From NCBI GenBank assembly GCA_017853915.1, contig JAFMIS010000001.1, positions 1-64,000 on the forward strand: 64,000 nt of DNA, given 5' to 3'. Below are positions 37,728 through 49,293 of this stretch, one piece after another. The DNA comes from a bacterium. Its GTDB lineage: Bacteria > Bdellovibrionota_C > UBA2361 > OMII01. The first letter of the stretch is position 1. Each line of letters starts with the position of its first letter. The notes below the pieces were generated by a model. The model saw only the letters and a list, made by a program, of their open reading frames with translations, searched no databases and was not told where the DNA came from. The position numbers and the translations under genes were made by a program.

Positions 37728-38318
37728 ATGACTACTAAATTATCAATCTTCCTCGCTCTCGTAGGTATCTTGTGCGCTCCCGTTGTGAGTCATGCTGATC
37801 CAGCGTCATCTCCGAAGGTCGAGATGCAAAAGACGATTGATGGCATTATCACGATAGCTTCAGCGCATCCTGGAGATGGGCAGCAAGCCATCCGCCGCTC
37901 AAAACTCCGAGAGCTCATTAACCCAAAGTTTAACTTTCCCGAGATGGCCAAGCGTTCTTTAGGCCCTAACTGGAACGACATAACTCCCGAGGAGCAAGCT
38001 GATTTCACCTCTGTCTTCTCTGAGCTCCTTGCTCGCACGTACCTCTCTAAAATTGAGACTGTGAAGCCTGGCATGGTTACAGTGGAGAGCGAGCAAGTTG
38101 AACCACCACGCGCGATAGTAAAAACCAAGGTCATAAGCAAGGGAGATACCTTTCCAATTGATTATAAGCTCTCGATCCACAACGATTCCTGGCAGGTCTA
38201 CGACGTTGTCATTGAGAACATTGGGCTCGTCGCGAATTACCGAAATGAGTTCTCCGGTATCATCCGAAAAGAGAAGTTCTCAGGACTCATGACTCGCCTC
38301 CGTCAAAAAATCTCGTAG
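37728..38318 (+). CDS. mlaC: MlaC-like periplasmic phospholipid-binding protein
   Basis: The 196-residue product has a clear signal peptide (LSIFLALVGILCAPVVSHA) and the MlaC/Ttg2 pattern FNFPEMAKRSLGPNWNDITP. It shuttles lipids through the periplasm between the outer-membrane complex and MlaFED. An outer-membrane MlaA is not in this window. It is the last gene of the operon. Confidence 0.92.
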   Translation: MTTKLSIFLALVGILCAPVVSHADPASSPKVEMQKTIDGIITIASAHPGDGQQAIRRSKLRELINPKFNFPEMAKRSLGPNWNDITPEEQADFTSVFSELLARTYLSKIETVKPGMVTVESEQVEPPRAIVKTKVISKGDTFPIDYKLSIHNDSWQVYDVVIENIGLVANYRNEFSGIIRKEKFSGLMTRLRQKIS

Positions 38319-38328
38319 TACGTGTCGC

Positions 38329-38802
38329 ATGACCCTTGAAGAGGTTCTCCAATCATACTCCGCTGGTCCGCAAACCGGGGTATTCACCGATGGTGGTTGT
38401 CAGCCAAATCCTGGTCCCGGTGGTTGGGGCTTCGTATACGTGATCAATGGAGAAATAATCTCTCAAGATCATGGCTATGATCCCGATACCACGAACAATC
38501 GCATGGAGCTTACGGCCCTTATAAAAGCATTTTCCTATCTCCCTGATGACGCTGATATCGAGATCCACTCGGATAGTCAGTTGTGCGTAAAGACAGTGAA
38601 CGAATGGGCCCCTCAGTGGGAAAAGCGAGGATGGAAGCGTAGCACTGGGCCAATAGCAAACCTAGAACTCGTCAAGGAGCTCTACGCACTCCACAAAGCG
38701 AAACCAAACGTGCGGCTGCAGTGGATAAAGGCACACAACGGTTGGCTATGGAACGAATACGCTGACTCCCTATCCACAGCGTGGACACGGGCCACGCTAT
38801 GA
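38329..38802 (+). CDS. rnhA: Ribonuclease HI
   Basis: The four catalytic acids can be read in FTDGG, RMELTAL, HSDSQ and NEYADSL. The 157-residue length is that of E. coli RNase HI. It removes RNA from RNA-DNA hybrids during replication. A basic handle region is partly kept (KRGWKRSTG). Its TGA overlaps the ATG of the following GDPD-like gene. Confidence 0.95.
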   Translation: MTLEEVLQSYSAGPQTGVFTDGGCQPNPGPGGWGFVYVINGEIISQDHGYDPDTTNNRMELTALIKAFSYLPDDADIEIHSDSQLCVKTVNEWAPQWEKRGWKRSTGPIANLELVKELYALHKAKPNVRLQWIKAHNGWLWNEYADSLSTAWTRATL

Positions 38803-39659
38803 TGTCGCGTTGTATGCGCGCCCATAAACTAATAATCCTGCTTCTCACCCTTTTTTTTATCCATCTCGTTGGATGTTGTGTTCACGTATCGATGGTTGAC
38901 ATCCCGCCTCTTGTCGCCCAACGCCCGCTGGCGCGGGTTGTCGCGGCCCACCGTGGCCCACCGATCCATGGCGACTTGCCCGACAATTCTCTCGCCGCGA
39001 TCACAAGCTCAGTTCAGCACAAGATTCCCTTTATTGAAGTCGATGTGCGTCTCTCACACGAGGGAGAGCTTTTTCTCTTTCATGATGGAAGCCTCACATC
39101 TGGCAATTCATTTTCCCCATCACGACTGCATGGTCGACCGATTCAATCCCTCTCGCATGAGGAGCGCAGTGAGGCGTTCCTTAACAAGCAGCGCTCGCTC
39201 GCTATCCCATCATTTGAGTCCGCTCTCTCCGCTATCCGAGAGGGAAGTAGCTCCCTTCAGGTTGATCTCAAGGGAGAGTCAGATGCCCTTGCCCGAAAGG
39301 TTATCGAAACCGCGCAGTCGATGGGGCTCCTATCACGTGTCCTCGTTCAGGTAAGAAACCCCGAGCGCGTCGCTATGCTTAGAAAGTCTTTTCCCGCGGC
39401 TCGTATTCTTGCTCGCTGCCTCTCGCCTCACGATCTCAAGAGCGCTATCGCACAGCAAGTCGAATTTGTCGAGCTTGAACGTTGGATTAGCTCCGACGCG
39501 ATCGCTGACGCACACCGCGCTGGGATACAAGTTCTCATAAACGTAGCTACCTCGCGTCTCGATGAAAGCGCCACTTGGGAGTACTTCCGATCCCGTGGGG
39601 TCGATAGCATCACCAGTGACAGGGCTGCTGAGCATCTGTTGGTCACGCCGCTTAGGTGA
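38799..39659 (+). CDS. Glycerophosphodiester phosphodiesterase-like lipoprotein
   Basis: About 286 residues from the ATG at 38799, overlapping the rnhA stop (ATGA). An N-terminal hydrophobic segment ends in LVGC, a plausible lipobox, so the protein is probably exported and lipidated. The GDPD domain has AHRGP, IEVDVRLSHEG and FHDGSL, which supply metal and catalytic residues; the usual PENT motif reads PDNS. It probably splits glycerophosphodiesters from turned-over lipids, which fits the nearby Mla genes. Confidence 0.85.
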   Translation: MMSRCMRAHKLIILLLTLFFIHLVGCCVHVSMVDIPPLVAQRPLARVVAAHRGPPIHGDLPDNSLAAITSSVQHKIPFIEVDVRLSHEGELFLFHDGSLTSGNSFSPSRLHGRPIQSLSHEERSEAFLNKQRSLAIPSFESALSAIREGSSSLQVDLKGESDALARKVIETAQSMGLLSRVLVQVRNPERVAMLRKSFPAARILARCLSPHDLKSAIAQQVEFVELERWISSDAIADAHRAGIQVLINVATSRLDESATWEYFRSRGVDSITSDRAAEHLLVTPLR

Positions 39660-39705
39660 AAAATACCGTGTGGCGAATGAAGCTCGCACGGGTGAGAATT
39701 AGGTT

Positions 39706-40539
39706 ATGACGACTCCCCTTGAGATCCTCCGCTACCTCCTTCCCTTCGTCGCGACAGCTGGAGACTACAGCGCCTATATTCAGAATCGCGTGGGCTCCCA
39801 CAAAGCCAAGGACGGCGCGACAGCTTTTCATCATGCGCTCTCTGACGCCGATCTCACTATTCAGAGCTATCTCGAGGTCGCTCTCTTAGCCCAATACCCA
39901 GCGGTTAGTTTTTTCTCGGAGGAGCAGGACTCCTCGCTCAATGCGAAGTACTTTTCCGAAAAAGCTCCGCTTGAGGTTCTTCTCGATCCGATCGATGGCA
40001 CTCGCGCGTACATCGATAATCGAGCGCACTATCAGGTGATCGTTACGATTCACGGTGAAAGCGAGATCGTTGGGGCTCTGTGTTACATGCCCCGTCGCGA
40101 TATCTGCTATGTCGCCACGCGAGGAGAGGGGGCTTTTCGTCTGACTCACGCGGAAGCAAGAGCGCGAGGTGGTGGAACGAGGTTGACCCTACAACAGGCC
40201 TCGGGCCCGATATTGGTGTTTAATCAACCCGACCTCATTCGAAAACTCTCTCCTCACTTTGAGGTACGAGATATCGTTGAGGAGTACTCCCGACAGCCTG
40301 GTCGATACAACTTTACTGATTTCCTTGAGGGCTCAGCTATCGCTACCATCAATATGCCATGCCAAGCGATCGACGGTGGGGCCCTTGCATTTATTGCGAA
40401 AGAGGCTGGAGCTCGTGTGTCTGACGCTACCGGATCTCCCGTGGGTAGCTATCGAGACAGCCCAAAACGCACGGTGCCGTGCGTTATCACAAGCAGCTCC
40501 CATGAGCTGCATGATAGGATTATGCGAGCGCTGAGGTAA
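39706..40539 (+). CDS. Inositol monophosphatase-family protein
   Basis: The 277-residue product has the metal-site motifs FFSEEQD and LLDPIDGTRAYID and a second site near CQAIDGGALAFIAKEAGA. The family includes inositol-1-phosphatase, fructose-1,6-bisphosphatase and CysQ (PAP phosphatase); motifs alone do not decide which. It stands alone after the GDPD gene. Confidence 0.88.
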   Translation: MTTPLEILRYLLPFVATAGDYSAYIQNRVGSHKAKDGATAFHHALSDADLTIQSYLEVALLAQYPAVSFFSEEQDSSLNAKYFSEKAPLEVLLDPIDGTRAYIDNRAHYQVIVTIHGESEIVGALCYMPRRDICYVATRGEGAFRLTHAEARARGGGTRLTLQQASGPILVFNQPDLIRKLSPHFEVRDIVEEYSRQPGRYNFTDFLEGSAIATINMPCQAIDGGALAFIAKEAGARVSDATGSPVGSYRDSPKRTVPCVITSSSHELHDRIMRALR

Positions 40540-40592
40540 ATTTCAAAAGAAACGAGCGTGGCTCTGTAGAGCCATGGTGAGAGGAGAGAGAA

Positions 40593-40709
40593 CTACGCCT
40601 TGGTAGCGCTCTTCGCGGCTTTCTTATTAGCCCTCTTGTTTCTCTTCTGCGCGAGCTTAGCGTCGCGAGCGTTTCTGCGATTCCAGGTAATTTTGGTTGG
40701 CGATGCCAT
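40593..40709 (-). CDS. 38-residue highly basic protein
   Basis: The ATG (complement of 40707-40709) is preceded by AGGAG at about 9 bp. The product reads MASPTKITWNRRNARDAKLA and continues with a Lys/Arg/Ala-rich tail, giving about 15 basic and one acidic residue. It lies 91 bp downstream of gyrB on the same strand. It could be a nucleoid- or ribosome-associated microprotein, but I recognise no family. A short hairpin with stem TGGCTC/GAGCCA lies beyond its stop. Confidence 0.55.
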   Translation of the reverse strand: MASPTKITWNRRNARDAKLAQKRNKRANKKAAKSATKA

Positions 40710-40783
40710 AACACTAACTCCTAAGTACATCTTAAGCGGAGGCCTAAAGGGTATCGAAGATATCAACAAGGGTCAACAAACCA

Positions 40784-40797
40784 GGGCCCTAAGGCCC
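40784..40797 (-). terminator. Possible terminator after gyrB
   Basis: A GGGCC/GGCCC hairpin lies just beyond the gyrB stop, read on the minus strand, and a T/G-rich stretch follows. The stem is only 5 bp and the T run is poor, so termination would be partial. Confidence 0.35.
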
Positions 40798-40800
40798 AGT

Positions 40801-43281
<2,481 letters not shown>

Positions 43282-43462
43282 CTAGTTAGATCTGTTTGGT
43301 AAAGAGCAAACCTTTTTTGATCGAATCTTATAAGCTACTAAATTTATTGTTTTTTTAAGCAACTCTTCGGGAGGGTAAAAAGCTCTTATTTTTAAGGCTT
43401 CGGCTGACCTTTTCACCGCCTGTGGATTATCCCGGCAAAAACATCTCAAGCCATTGAAACAA

Positions 43463-44557
43463 CTACGAATAAACAGATCCGTTCTCTACTCTAATGATCT
43501 GCAGGCTAGAATCACCAACAAGCTGTTGTGGTGGTGTTGAGGTTCCGGTGACTATGGTTTGGCGACCTTTTCGCAGAAGCGCTCCGAAAAGCCGATCGGA
43601 ACGCCCCGCATCAAGCTCAGAATCGACGTCGTCCAGCACAATCGTAGGCGACTCCTGTAAGCGCTCTTCGAGAAGATCGATCACTCCAAGCTTGAGCGAT
43701 AACACCACACTTCGCGTTTGGCCCTGAGATGCAAACGCTCTACAGTCACTCCCTTGGAGCGTTATTGCGACATCATCTCGATGGGGTCCATACGCTGTAG
43801 AGCGAAGCGCTATCTCGCGGCTTGCGACCCGTTCAAATCCTGCCGCTATATGGTCCAACGAAACCTCTCCCTCCTTGTTAACCAAATCGGACTCCAAGGT
43901 TAGTTTCAGCTCTCCATCGGTCTGGGCAAATTCGGCGTGAAAGCCCTTTGCTTTATCTGCTAATGAAATCAGAAATTTAACTCTGTTTTCAACAATTTTT
44001 CCACCGTACTCTGTGAGTAACTCGTTCCATGGTCTCAGCTCCGCAACGGAGATTCCCGACTCCTTGAGAAGCGCCGCTTTGCTCGCTAAGGCCCTCTGGT
44101 ACGCCATGAGGGTGTTTAAATAGTTCGGTTGTACATCCACCATGTGTCGGTCAAGAAACTTCCTACGGTGGGAGGGAGAGCCCTTCACAAGGGTGAGGTC
44201 AGTTGGCGAGAAGGCAACCACCGAACATACCCCCATCAGGTCCGCGACCGATTCAACCTTAGCGCCGTTTTTGTATCCCGTTCGTTCACCGGGTGAAAAC
44301 GAGATACCGATCTCGTCTGCCCCTGTTTTGTGAACGACGGTTCCAAAAACAGATGATTCACGCGAACCCCACTTAAGAAGCTCAGCGTTAGCGCTGGTTC
44401 GAAACGAACGAGAGCCTGTCAGGATATACAGAGCCTCAACGAGATTGGTTTTCCCATTTCCATTGAGGCCAGTGATGTACACCGCTCCAGGAGCGAGCTG
44501 TACCGTTTGATCGGCGAGGTTTCTAAAATTATAGGTCTTTAATTTCGATACATGCAC
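43463..44557 (-). CDS. recF: DNA repair protein RecF
   Basis: An SMC-like ATPase of 364 residues with Walker A GLNGNGKT at 30-37, the signature LFASQGQTRS-like segment (here AFASQGQTRSVVLSLKLG) and Walker B IVLDDVDSELD. RecF helps load RecA at gaps. The start is a GTG at 44557 that matches the family's N terminus. It sits in the classic order dnaA-dnaN-recF-gyrB. Confidence 0.95.
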   Translation of the reverse strand: MHVSKLKTYNFRNLADQTVQLAPGAVYITGLNGNGKTNLVEALYILTGSRSFRTSANAELLKWGSRESSVFGTVVHKTGADEIGISFSPGERTGYKNGAKVESVADLMGVCSVVAFSPTDLTLVKGSPSHRRKFLDRHMVDVQPNYLNTLMAYQRALASKAALLKESGISVAELRPWNELLTEYGGKIVENRVKFLISLADKAKGFHAEFAQTDGELKLTLESDLVNKEGEVSLDHIAAGFERVASREIALRSTAYGPHRDDVAITLQGSDCRAFASQGQTRSVVLSLKLGVIDLLEERLQESPTIVLDDVDSELDAGRSDRLFGALLRKGRQTIVTGTSTPPQQLVGDSSLQIIRVENGSVYS

Positions 44558-44639
44558 ACTGTCACCACGCTCGACGCAAACATACCAGGTACGCTGCTAG
44601 TGAGACAGGGTGCTGCAACTTTCGCCAATCGATTAAGAA

Positions 44640-45800
44640 TCAGTCCAAACGAAGCGGCATCACAATGCCGATCGATGACTCATCTGACTCAGCGTAGAAT
44701 TTTCCTGGGCCGGTCTCTCCACCCAACTCAAGAATGAAGGGTTGGTTTTCACCAACAGTTCCAAGCGTGTCAATCAAATAGCGCGCGTTAAATCCTACCG
44801 AGAAGTCTCGTCCCTTGTATTGAACTTCAAGCTCTTCTTGAGCCTCACCAACCTCGGGAGATGAGCTTGATATCCGTACAAGGTTTGGGAAGAAGTCGAG
44901 ACGAACGCCCTTATTTTTATCACTCACAACCAACGAAACACGTTTGAGAGCCTGCGCTAGGTGCGAGCTCAGCACCGCGATCTTGGTACCAGCCGCTTTT
45001 GGAAGCACCTGCTCGTAGTTTGGAAACTCACTATCAACGAGCTGTACCACGAGTTTCCACGATGAGCCCTGCACAACGAGGAAGCCCTGAATTACATCAA
45101 CACCGACCGGCGCATCACCAACCGCTTCGAGTGCCTTACGCACCTCTGTCAAACCCTTGCGGGGAACGATGATGTGGTCTGTTACACCATCTCCCTTTTT
45201 GCTTCCCTTCTCCGTCAGCCCAGTAAAAGCAACTCCCTCAAGTGGTCGTGTGATGAGCGCGAGTCGATGCCCATCGGTCGCGACCATACGCAAGCAATGC
45301 GCGCGGCCCTCCTTCACGAGTTCCATACACACGCCATTCATGTTGTATCGTCCCTCGTCGAGAGAAACTGCGTAGAGGGTTTTATTGATCATTTCGCTCA
45401 GCGTCTGCGCTGAGATCTTACTCTTAGTCTCAAGGCTAAGACCTGGTGGAACTGGATACTCCTCCGCTCCGATACCAACTATCTTTAATTTTGAGCTCCC
45501 CGCGCTTACTTCAACTCTATCGCGCTCCCCAGCTCGAATAGTCACTTCACCATCCGGCAACTCACGCACGAGATCGCCGAAAACCTTCGCTCCGACCGTA
45601 ATGGAACCCTTCTTTTTTACCGTCGCGCCACACGACGCTACGGCTGTAATCTCAAGGTCACTTGCCGTGACTTTAAAATTCTTATCCTCAGCGCTTAAGA
45701 GTAGATTTCCTAAAATAGGCATCGTTGACTTCTTCTCGGCTATCGCCAACGTGATGTGAAGGAGTTTTGAAAGCTCTGATTTCGGAATTGTGATCTCCAT
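44640..45800 (-). CDS. dnaN: DNA polymerase III sliding clamp (beta subunit)
   Basis: The 386-residue product has three similar domains and the typical opening MEITIPKSELSKLLHITLAI and ending IGIVMPLRLD. The C-terminal residues form the partner-binding pocket. An AGGAAG ribosome site lies just before the ATG. It is separated from dnaA by 389 bp that hold DnaA boxes. Confidence 0.96.
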   Translation of the reverse strand: MEITIPKSELSKLLHITLAIAEKKSTMPILGNLLLSAEDKNFKVTASDLEITAVASCGATVKKKGSITVGAKVFGDLVRELPDGEVTIRAGERDRVEVSAGSSKLKIVGIGAEEYPVPPGLSLETKSKISAQTLSEMINKTLYAVSLDEGRYNMNGVCMELVKEGRAHCLRMVATDGHRLALITRPLEGVAFTGLTEKGSKKGDGVTDHIIVPRKGLTEVRKALEAVGDAPVGVDVIQGFLVVQGSSWKLVVQLVDSEFPNYEQVLPKAAGTKIAVLSSHLAQALKRVSLVVSDKNKGVRLDFFPNLVRISSSSPEVGEAQEELEVQYKGRDFSVGFNARYLIDTLGTVGENQPFILELGGETGPGKFYAESDESSIGIVMPLRLD

Positions 45801-46189
45801 TCGACTTCCTATTTGTACTTAGATATTTAATAAAGATAGTGAATAGTAATAAGTAAGGCTTCTCTCTGGGGAAAATCAACTTAAACTTTTGTTTTTTTTA
45901 TACTTCATAGCGATCAAAAGGTGTGAAAAAACTCTGGGTAATTTTCTAAATTTTCCACACCCCATCCCAGCACCACCGCCCCGACGTAGTAGCTGACGCG
46001 TTATACCCAACTTATCCACAACCTTTTCCACACCACTCACGAACTGAACGCATAGACAGAGTGGATAAACATATCGTGAGGGGCTTTTGTTGGTTGTGGA
46101 AAAAGATGTTGAAAGACACTGGAAAAGAGAGATATCCACAGAAGGTATAAACTGTGGATATGGTTACTATATTATTGATTTTATTGAAT
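45801..46189. other. dnaA-dnaN spacer, origin candidate
   Basis: This AT-rich gap of 389 bp has no gene. It holds eight DnaA-box-like nonamers between 45951 and 46161, plus AT-rich runs at 45885-45905 and 46160-46190 that could unwind. Confidence 0.75.
45951..46161. promoter_or_regulatory. DnaA-box cluster 1 (candidate oriC)
   Basis: A perfect TTATCCACA lies at 46012-46020. One-mismatch copies lie at 45951-45959, 46001-46009, 46024-46032 and 46132-46140 on the plus strand, and at 46060-46068, 46095-46103 and 46153-46161 on the minus strand. Such clusters next to dnaA are the usual mark of a bacterial origin. Confidence 0.78.
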
Positions 46190-47785
46190 TTACCCGAGTA
46201 TTGATTTCTCGATACTTTCGATTATCCCCTTAACTTCCGCATCTGTTGATAACTTGCTTGATACGACCGTAGCCGCATGAATAACGCTTGAATGATCACG
46301 CCCACCAAAGTGCTCGCCGATCTCAGGGTATGAGGCAGTCGTGTGTTTACGACAGAGATACATCGCGATGTGACGGGGAAAGGAGAGGTTCTTGGTACGC
46401 CGCTTTGAGATTATCTCGCTGACTTTGATATTGAAGTGAGTAGCAACCGCCTTTTTGATGTCATCGACCGTGACATGCACAACTTTTGGTTGCAAGAGCG
46501 GCTTCAAAGCAGCTTTCGCCATTTCGAGCGAGATAGGAACGCTTTGAATAGAGCTTACCGCGTGTAGTCGCGTCAGAGCACCCTCAAGCTCACGAACGTT
46601 CGACGAGATCTTCTCAGCGATTAAGTGACTTACCTCGTGCGGAAGATTGAATTCATCTACGAGCGCTTTCTGTTTAAGGATCGCCACGCGGGTTTCGAAG
46701 TCAGGTGCCTGTAAATCAGCAGTAAGTCCCCATGAGAAACGAGTTTGTAGTCGCTCCTCAATTCCAGGAATATCGGTAGGAATTTTATCGGAAGTGATAA
46801 CGATCTGACGTTTGGCGCTGTAGAGAGCGTTGAAGGTGTGGAAGAACTCCTCCTGTGTGCGCTCCTTTCCACTAATGAACTGAATATCATCAATTAAGAG
46901 AACTTCGATGGTTCGAAGGCGACGCTTAAATTCATCCATCTTGGCGTGACGGAGAGCAAGAATCAGCTCGTTGGTAAATGTCTCCGATGACATGTACAAG
47001 ACTCGCGAGGACGGCGATCGCTGCAGGACAGCATTACCGATCGCGTGCAGTAAGTGAGTCTTTCCAAGACCTACGCCTCCATAGATGAAGAGCGGGTTGT
47101 AGCTTTGGCCCGGTTTCTCCGCCACTCGCATAGCGGCCGCGTGACAGAACTGATTGCTATTTCCAACGACAAAGTCAGCGAACGTGTAGCGAGGGTTAAT
47201 ATTATTATAGACCTGAGTGTCAATCGGATCAGGCCGATTATCCGCAGTATTCTGAGAGTTCTGAGGTTGCTGCTCCGAGTCCCCCGCCTCAGTCTTTCGA
47301 ACCCTCCTTACGACAAACGGCGTTGGAATTTTACGCTCATCGTCACCCTGCTCATCCGACTCAGCCGGGCGCTCAACAGGAACAACGGAGAGAGACAACT
47401 CTCCGCATGCCGCGTAGTGAGCCAATCGATCTCGCAACGAGCTCGCGAATCGAGATGTAACGTAGTTGCATATTAATCGCGATGGGCCTCGAACGATAAC
47501 ATGCGCTGTTGTTGAAGCGGCAGCATCCAACTCCAATGGCTCTATGTATGCCGCGACGATGTGTTGGTTAGCGTTCTTGCATACATCAGCGATCGCAAGC
47601 GCCCAACACTGTTCAATCGTATTTTCTTGAGCGCTCTCGAGCGAGTTGCTGTGAAGAGATTGCTCACCTAATGATTCTCTGCTGGAATTTTTTTGATTGG
47701 TGGAAAGAGAAGATGAAGCTGAGATGATCTCAGCAGCGTCGATATCGCTCGGGCCAAAAGATTCTGGCACCAGATTTTCGCTCAT
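46190..47785 (-). CDS. dnaA: Chromosomal replication initiator DnaA
   Basis: About 531 residues. Domain III has Walker A GGVGLGKT at 236-243 and Walker B VLLIDDIQFI. Domain IV has the DNA-binding signature GGRDHSSVIHA. Domain I (IEQCWALAIADVCK onward) begins only near residue 57, so a Ser/Asn-rich extension of about 50 residues precedes it. The ATG at 47785 is preceded by GAGAGGA at 4-5 bp; twenty upstream in-frame codons are rejected. It melts the origin and loads the helicase. Confidence 0.96.
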   Translation of the reverse strand: MSENLVPESFGPSDIDAAEIISASSSLSTNQKNSSRESLGEQSLHSNSLESAQENTIEQCWALAIADVCKNANQHIVAAYIEPLELDAAASTTAHVIVRGPSRLICNYVTSRFASSLRDRLAHYAACGELSLSVVPVERPAESDEQGDDERKIPTPFVVRRVRKTEAGDSEQQPQNSQNTADNRPDPIDTQVYNNINPRYTFADFVVGNSNQFCHAAAMRVAEKPGQSYNPLFIYGGVGLGKTHLLHAIGNAVLQRSPSSRVLYMSSETFTNELILALRHAKMDEFKRRLRTIEVLLIDDIQFISGKERTQEEFFHTFNALYSAKRQIVITSDKIPTDIPGIEERLQTRFSWGLTADLQAPDFETRVAILKQKALVDEFNLPHEVSHLIAEKISSNVRELEGALTRLHAVSSIQSVPISLEMAKAALKPLLQPKVVHVTVDDIKKAVATHFNIKVSEIISKRRTKNLSFPRHIAMYLCRKHTTASYPEIGEHFGGRDHSSVIHAATVVSSKLSTDAEVKGIIESIEKSILG

Positions 47786-47862
47786 CGTTCCTCTCACTGT
47801 GGTGAACCCGAGGCGGAGACATGTCGTGATGACGCGCCCCGCCATCTGAAGGCAGAAGAAGC

Positions 47863-47890
47863 GTTATAGTACGGGGGGAAAATTTTACAA
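47863..47890 (-). promoter_or_regulatory. Candidate dnaA promoter
   Basis: On the minus strand TTGTAA (47885-47890) and TATAAC (47863-47868) are separated by 16 bp, a fair sigma-70-type match, about 75 bp before the dnaA ATG. Confidence 0.5.
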
Positions 47891-48124
47891 GAATTTAGAT
47901 GAAATTTTTTGAAGCGAGCCCGAGTGGATGGTAGCGCCGAAAAGCGCTTATTTCAAGTGAATTAAACAAAAATTCCTGCGAGTGCTCGCGGTTGATTTTG
48001 GAGTCCTCGCGCGTGGGCTGCGCTAAGTGCGCGATTGTGACCTTGAGTGCCCTATACAACGTAGCAAGCGTTTGCCTTCTTTCCCCTAATCTTATACAAC
48101 ATAGCCCGGCAAAGCCGCTTAGTT
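47891..48124. other. Divergent spacer between dnaA and atpB
   Basis: No gene is seen. The stretch must hold the atpB promoter; two TATACAAC copies occur at about 48053 and 48092, but neither has a convincing -35. DnaA boxes are not evident here, unlike the spacers on both sides. Confidence 0.45.
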
Positions 48125-48850
48125 ATGGAAAACCATTACACCTATTTTCACTCTCTCGGTTTGACCGACGCTAACCATCAAAAGCTGGCAACAGCGATCG
48201 CGGTTGGCATGGCGCTTATCTTTATTGGCGCGGGGTGTGCTAAGACCCTCTCACGAAAGAGAAATAGACTAGGCGCGCAAGATGGAGTCGTTCCTGACGC
48301 GAAAATTACGTCGGCCGGGATAGCTGATTTTCTGATTGATAGCTTGGTGTCGTTTCAGGATTCGATATTGGGCAAGGAGAATCGCAAGTACCTACCAATT
48401 ACAGGGACCGTATTTCTCTACGTTTTTGTTCTTAATGTCATTGGTCTTATTCCGGGAATCCCAGCGGCAACCACGTCCGTATGGACAACGGTTCCCGTAG
48501 CGCTCTTCATCTTCCTCTCTTTTAACTACTACGGAATTAAAGAGCAGGGTTGTGTGCACTACATAAAGCACTTTGCTGGGCCGGTGTGGTGGCTGGCATT
48601 CCTCATCTTTCCGCTTGAGGTATTTGGAACGTTTCTTCGTATTCTCACTCTAAACCTTCGTCTTTATTGGAATATATCCGCTGACCACATGGTTCTAGGG
48701 ACATTTACAGGGCTCGTCCCGTACCTGGTTCCAGTAATATTCTACGCGCTTGGAACATTTGTCTGTTTTATGCAGGCATTCGTTCCCACAGTTCTCACAA
48801 TGATATACATTATGCTCGCCACGCAGCACGAAGAGAGCGAGCACCACTGA
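48125..48850 (+). CDS. atpB: ATP synthase Fo a subunit
   Basis: A 241-residue protein with about six membrane helices. The essential arginine lies in LTLNLRLYWNISADHMVLG, close to the form LRLYGN..DH.VLG seen in delta-type bacteria; a Trp replaces the usual Gly after LRLY. The a subunit forms the ion half-channels against the c-ring. Only atpE follows, so the Fo a and c genes are apart from the rest of the enzyme, a delta-type trait. Confidence 0.94.
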   Translation: MENHYTYFHSLGLTDANHQKLATAIAVGMALIFIGAGCAKTLSRKRNRLGAQDGVVPDAKITSAGIADFLIDSLVSFQDSILGKENRKYLPITGTVFLYVFVLNVIGLIPGIPAATTSVWTTVPVALFIFLSFNYYGIKEQGCVHYIKHFAGPVWWLAFLIFPLEVFGTFLRILTLNLRLYWNISADHMVLGTFTGLVPYLVPVIFYALGTFVCFMQAFVPTVLTMIYIMLATQHEESEHH

Positions 48851-48903
48851 GTATTAGATCGCTTTTATAAGTTTCACGTAGCATCAACAACAAGGAGATG
48901 AAG

Positions 48904-49227
48904 ATGAAAACATTAGGAAAAATCGCACAAAAGTTCGCCTACAGCGCCGCGGCTCTCGTAGCTGCCGTTGCTCCGATCGCTTCAGCTGTAGCTGAGGATG
49001 GTCACGCTGCTGGCGGTTCATCGTTTGGCCCTATTGGCGCCGGTTTAGCGATCGGTTTGGCTGTAATTGGTGGCGGCATGGGACAGGGAAAGGCTGTGGC
49101 AGCGATGCTTGAGTCGTTCGGTCGCAACCCATCAGTTGGCGGAAAGCTTCTCGTACCGATGCTTATCGGTATGGCGCTGATCGAGTCGCTCGTAATTCTC
49201 GCCTTCCTAATCGCTCTCAAAGCCTAA
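48904..49227 (+). CDS. atpE: ATP synthase Fo c subunit
   Basis: About 107 residues from the ATG at 48904; an AAGGAG lies 6 bp before it, whereas the ATG at 48898 would directly touch that site. An extra N-terminal hydrophobic segment ends near ASAVAEDGHAAGG and resembles a signal peptide. The hairpin follows, with GGGMGQGKAV in helix 1, the loop GRNPS and ALIESLVIL in helix 2; Glu94 is the ion-binding carboxylate. Gln61, Glu94 and Ser95 occupy the positions used for sodium binding in Ilyobacter. Confidence 0.94.
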   Translation: MKTLGKIAQKFAYSAAALVAAVAPIASAVAEDGHAAGGSSFGPIGAGLAIGLAVIGGGMGQGKAVAAMLESFGRNPSVGGKLLVPMLIGMALIESLVILAFLIALKA

Positions 49228-49260
49228 GAAGCCTAGAAGAGCGTTGACGCTACAAGAGAG

Positions 49261-49293
49261 GAGGGGGTCGTCGAAAGATGACCCCCTCTTTTT
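49261..49293 (+). terminator. Intrinsic terminator of atpBE
   Basis: A 12 bp stem (GAGGGGGTCGTC with GATGACCCCCTC, one G-T pair) closed by a GAAA tetraloop and followed by TTTTT. It lies 33 bp after the atpE stop. Confidence 0.93.

Noticed and set aside
43421..43429. A DnaA-box-like TGTGGATTA between gyrB and recF
   Set aside because: A single one-mismatch site without neighbours, expected by chance.
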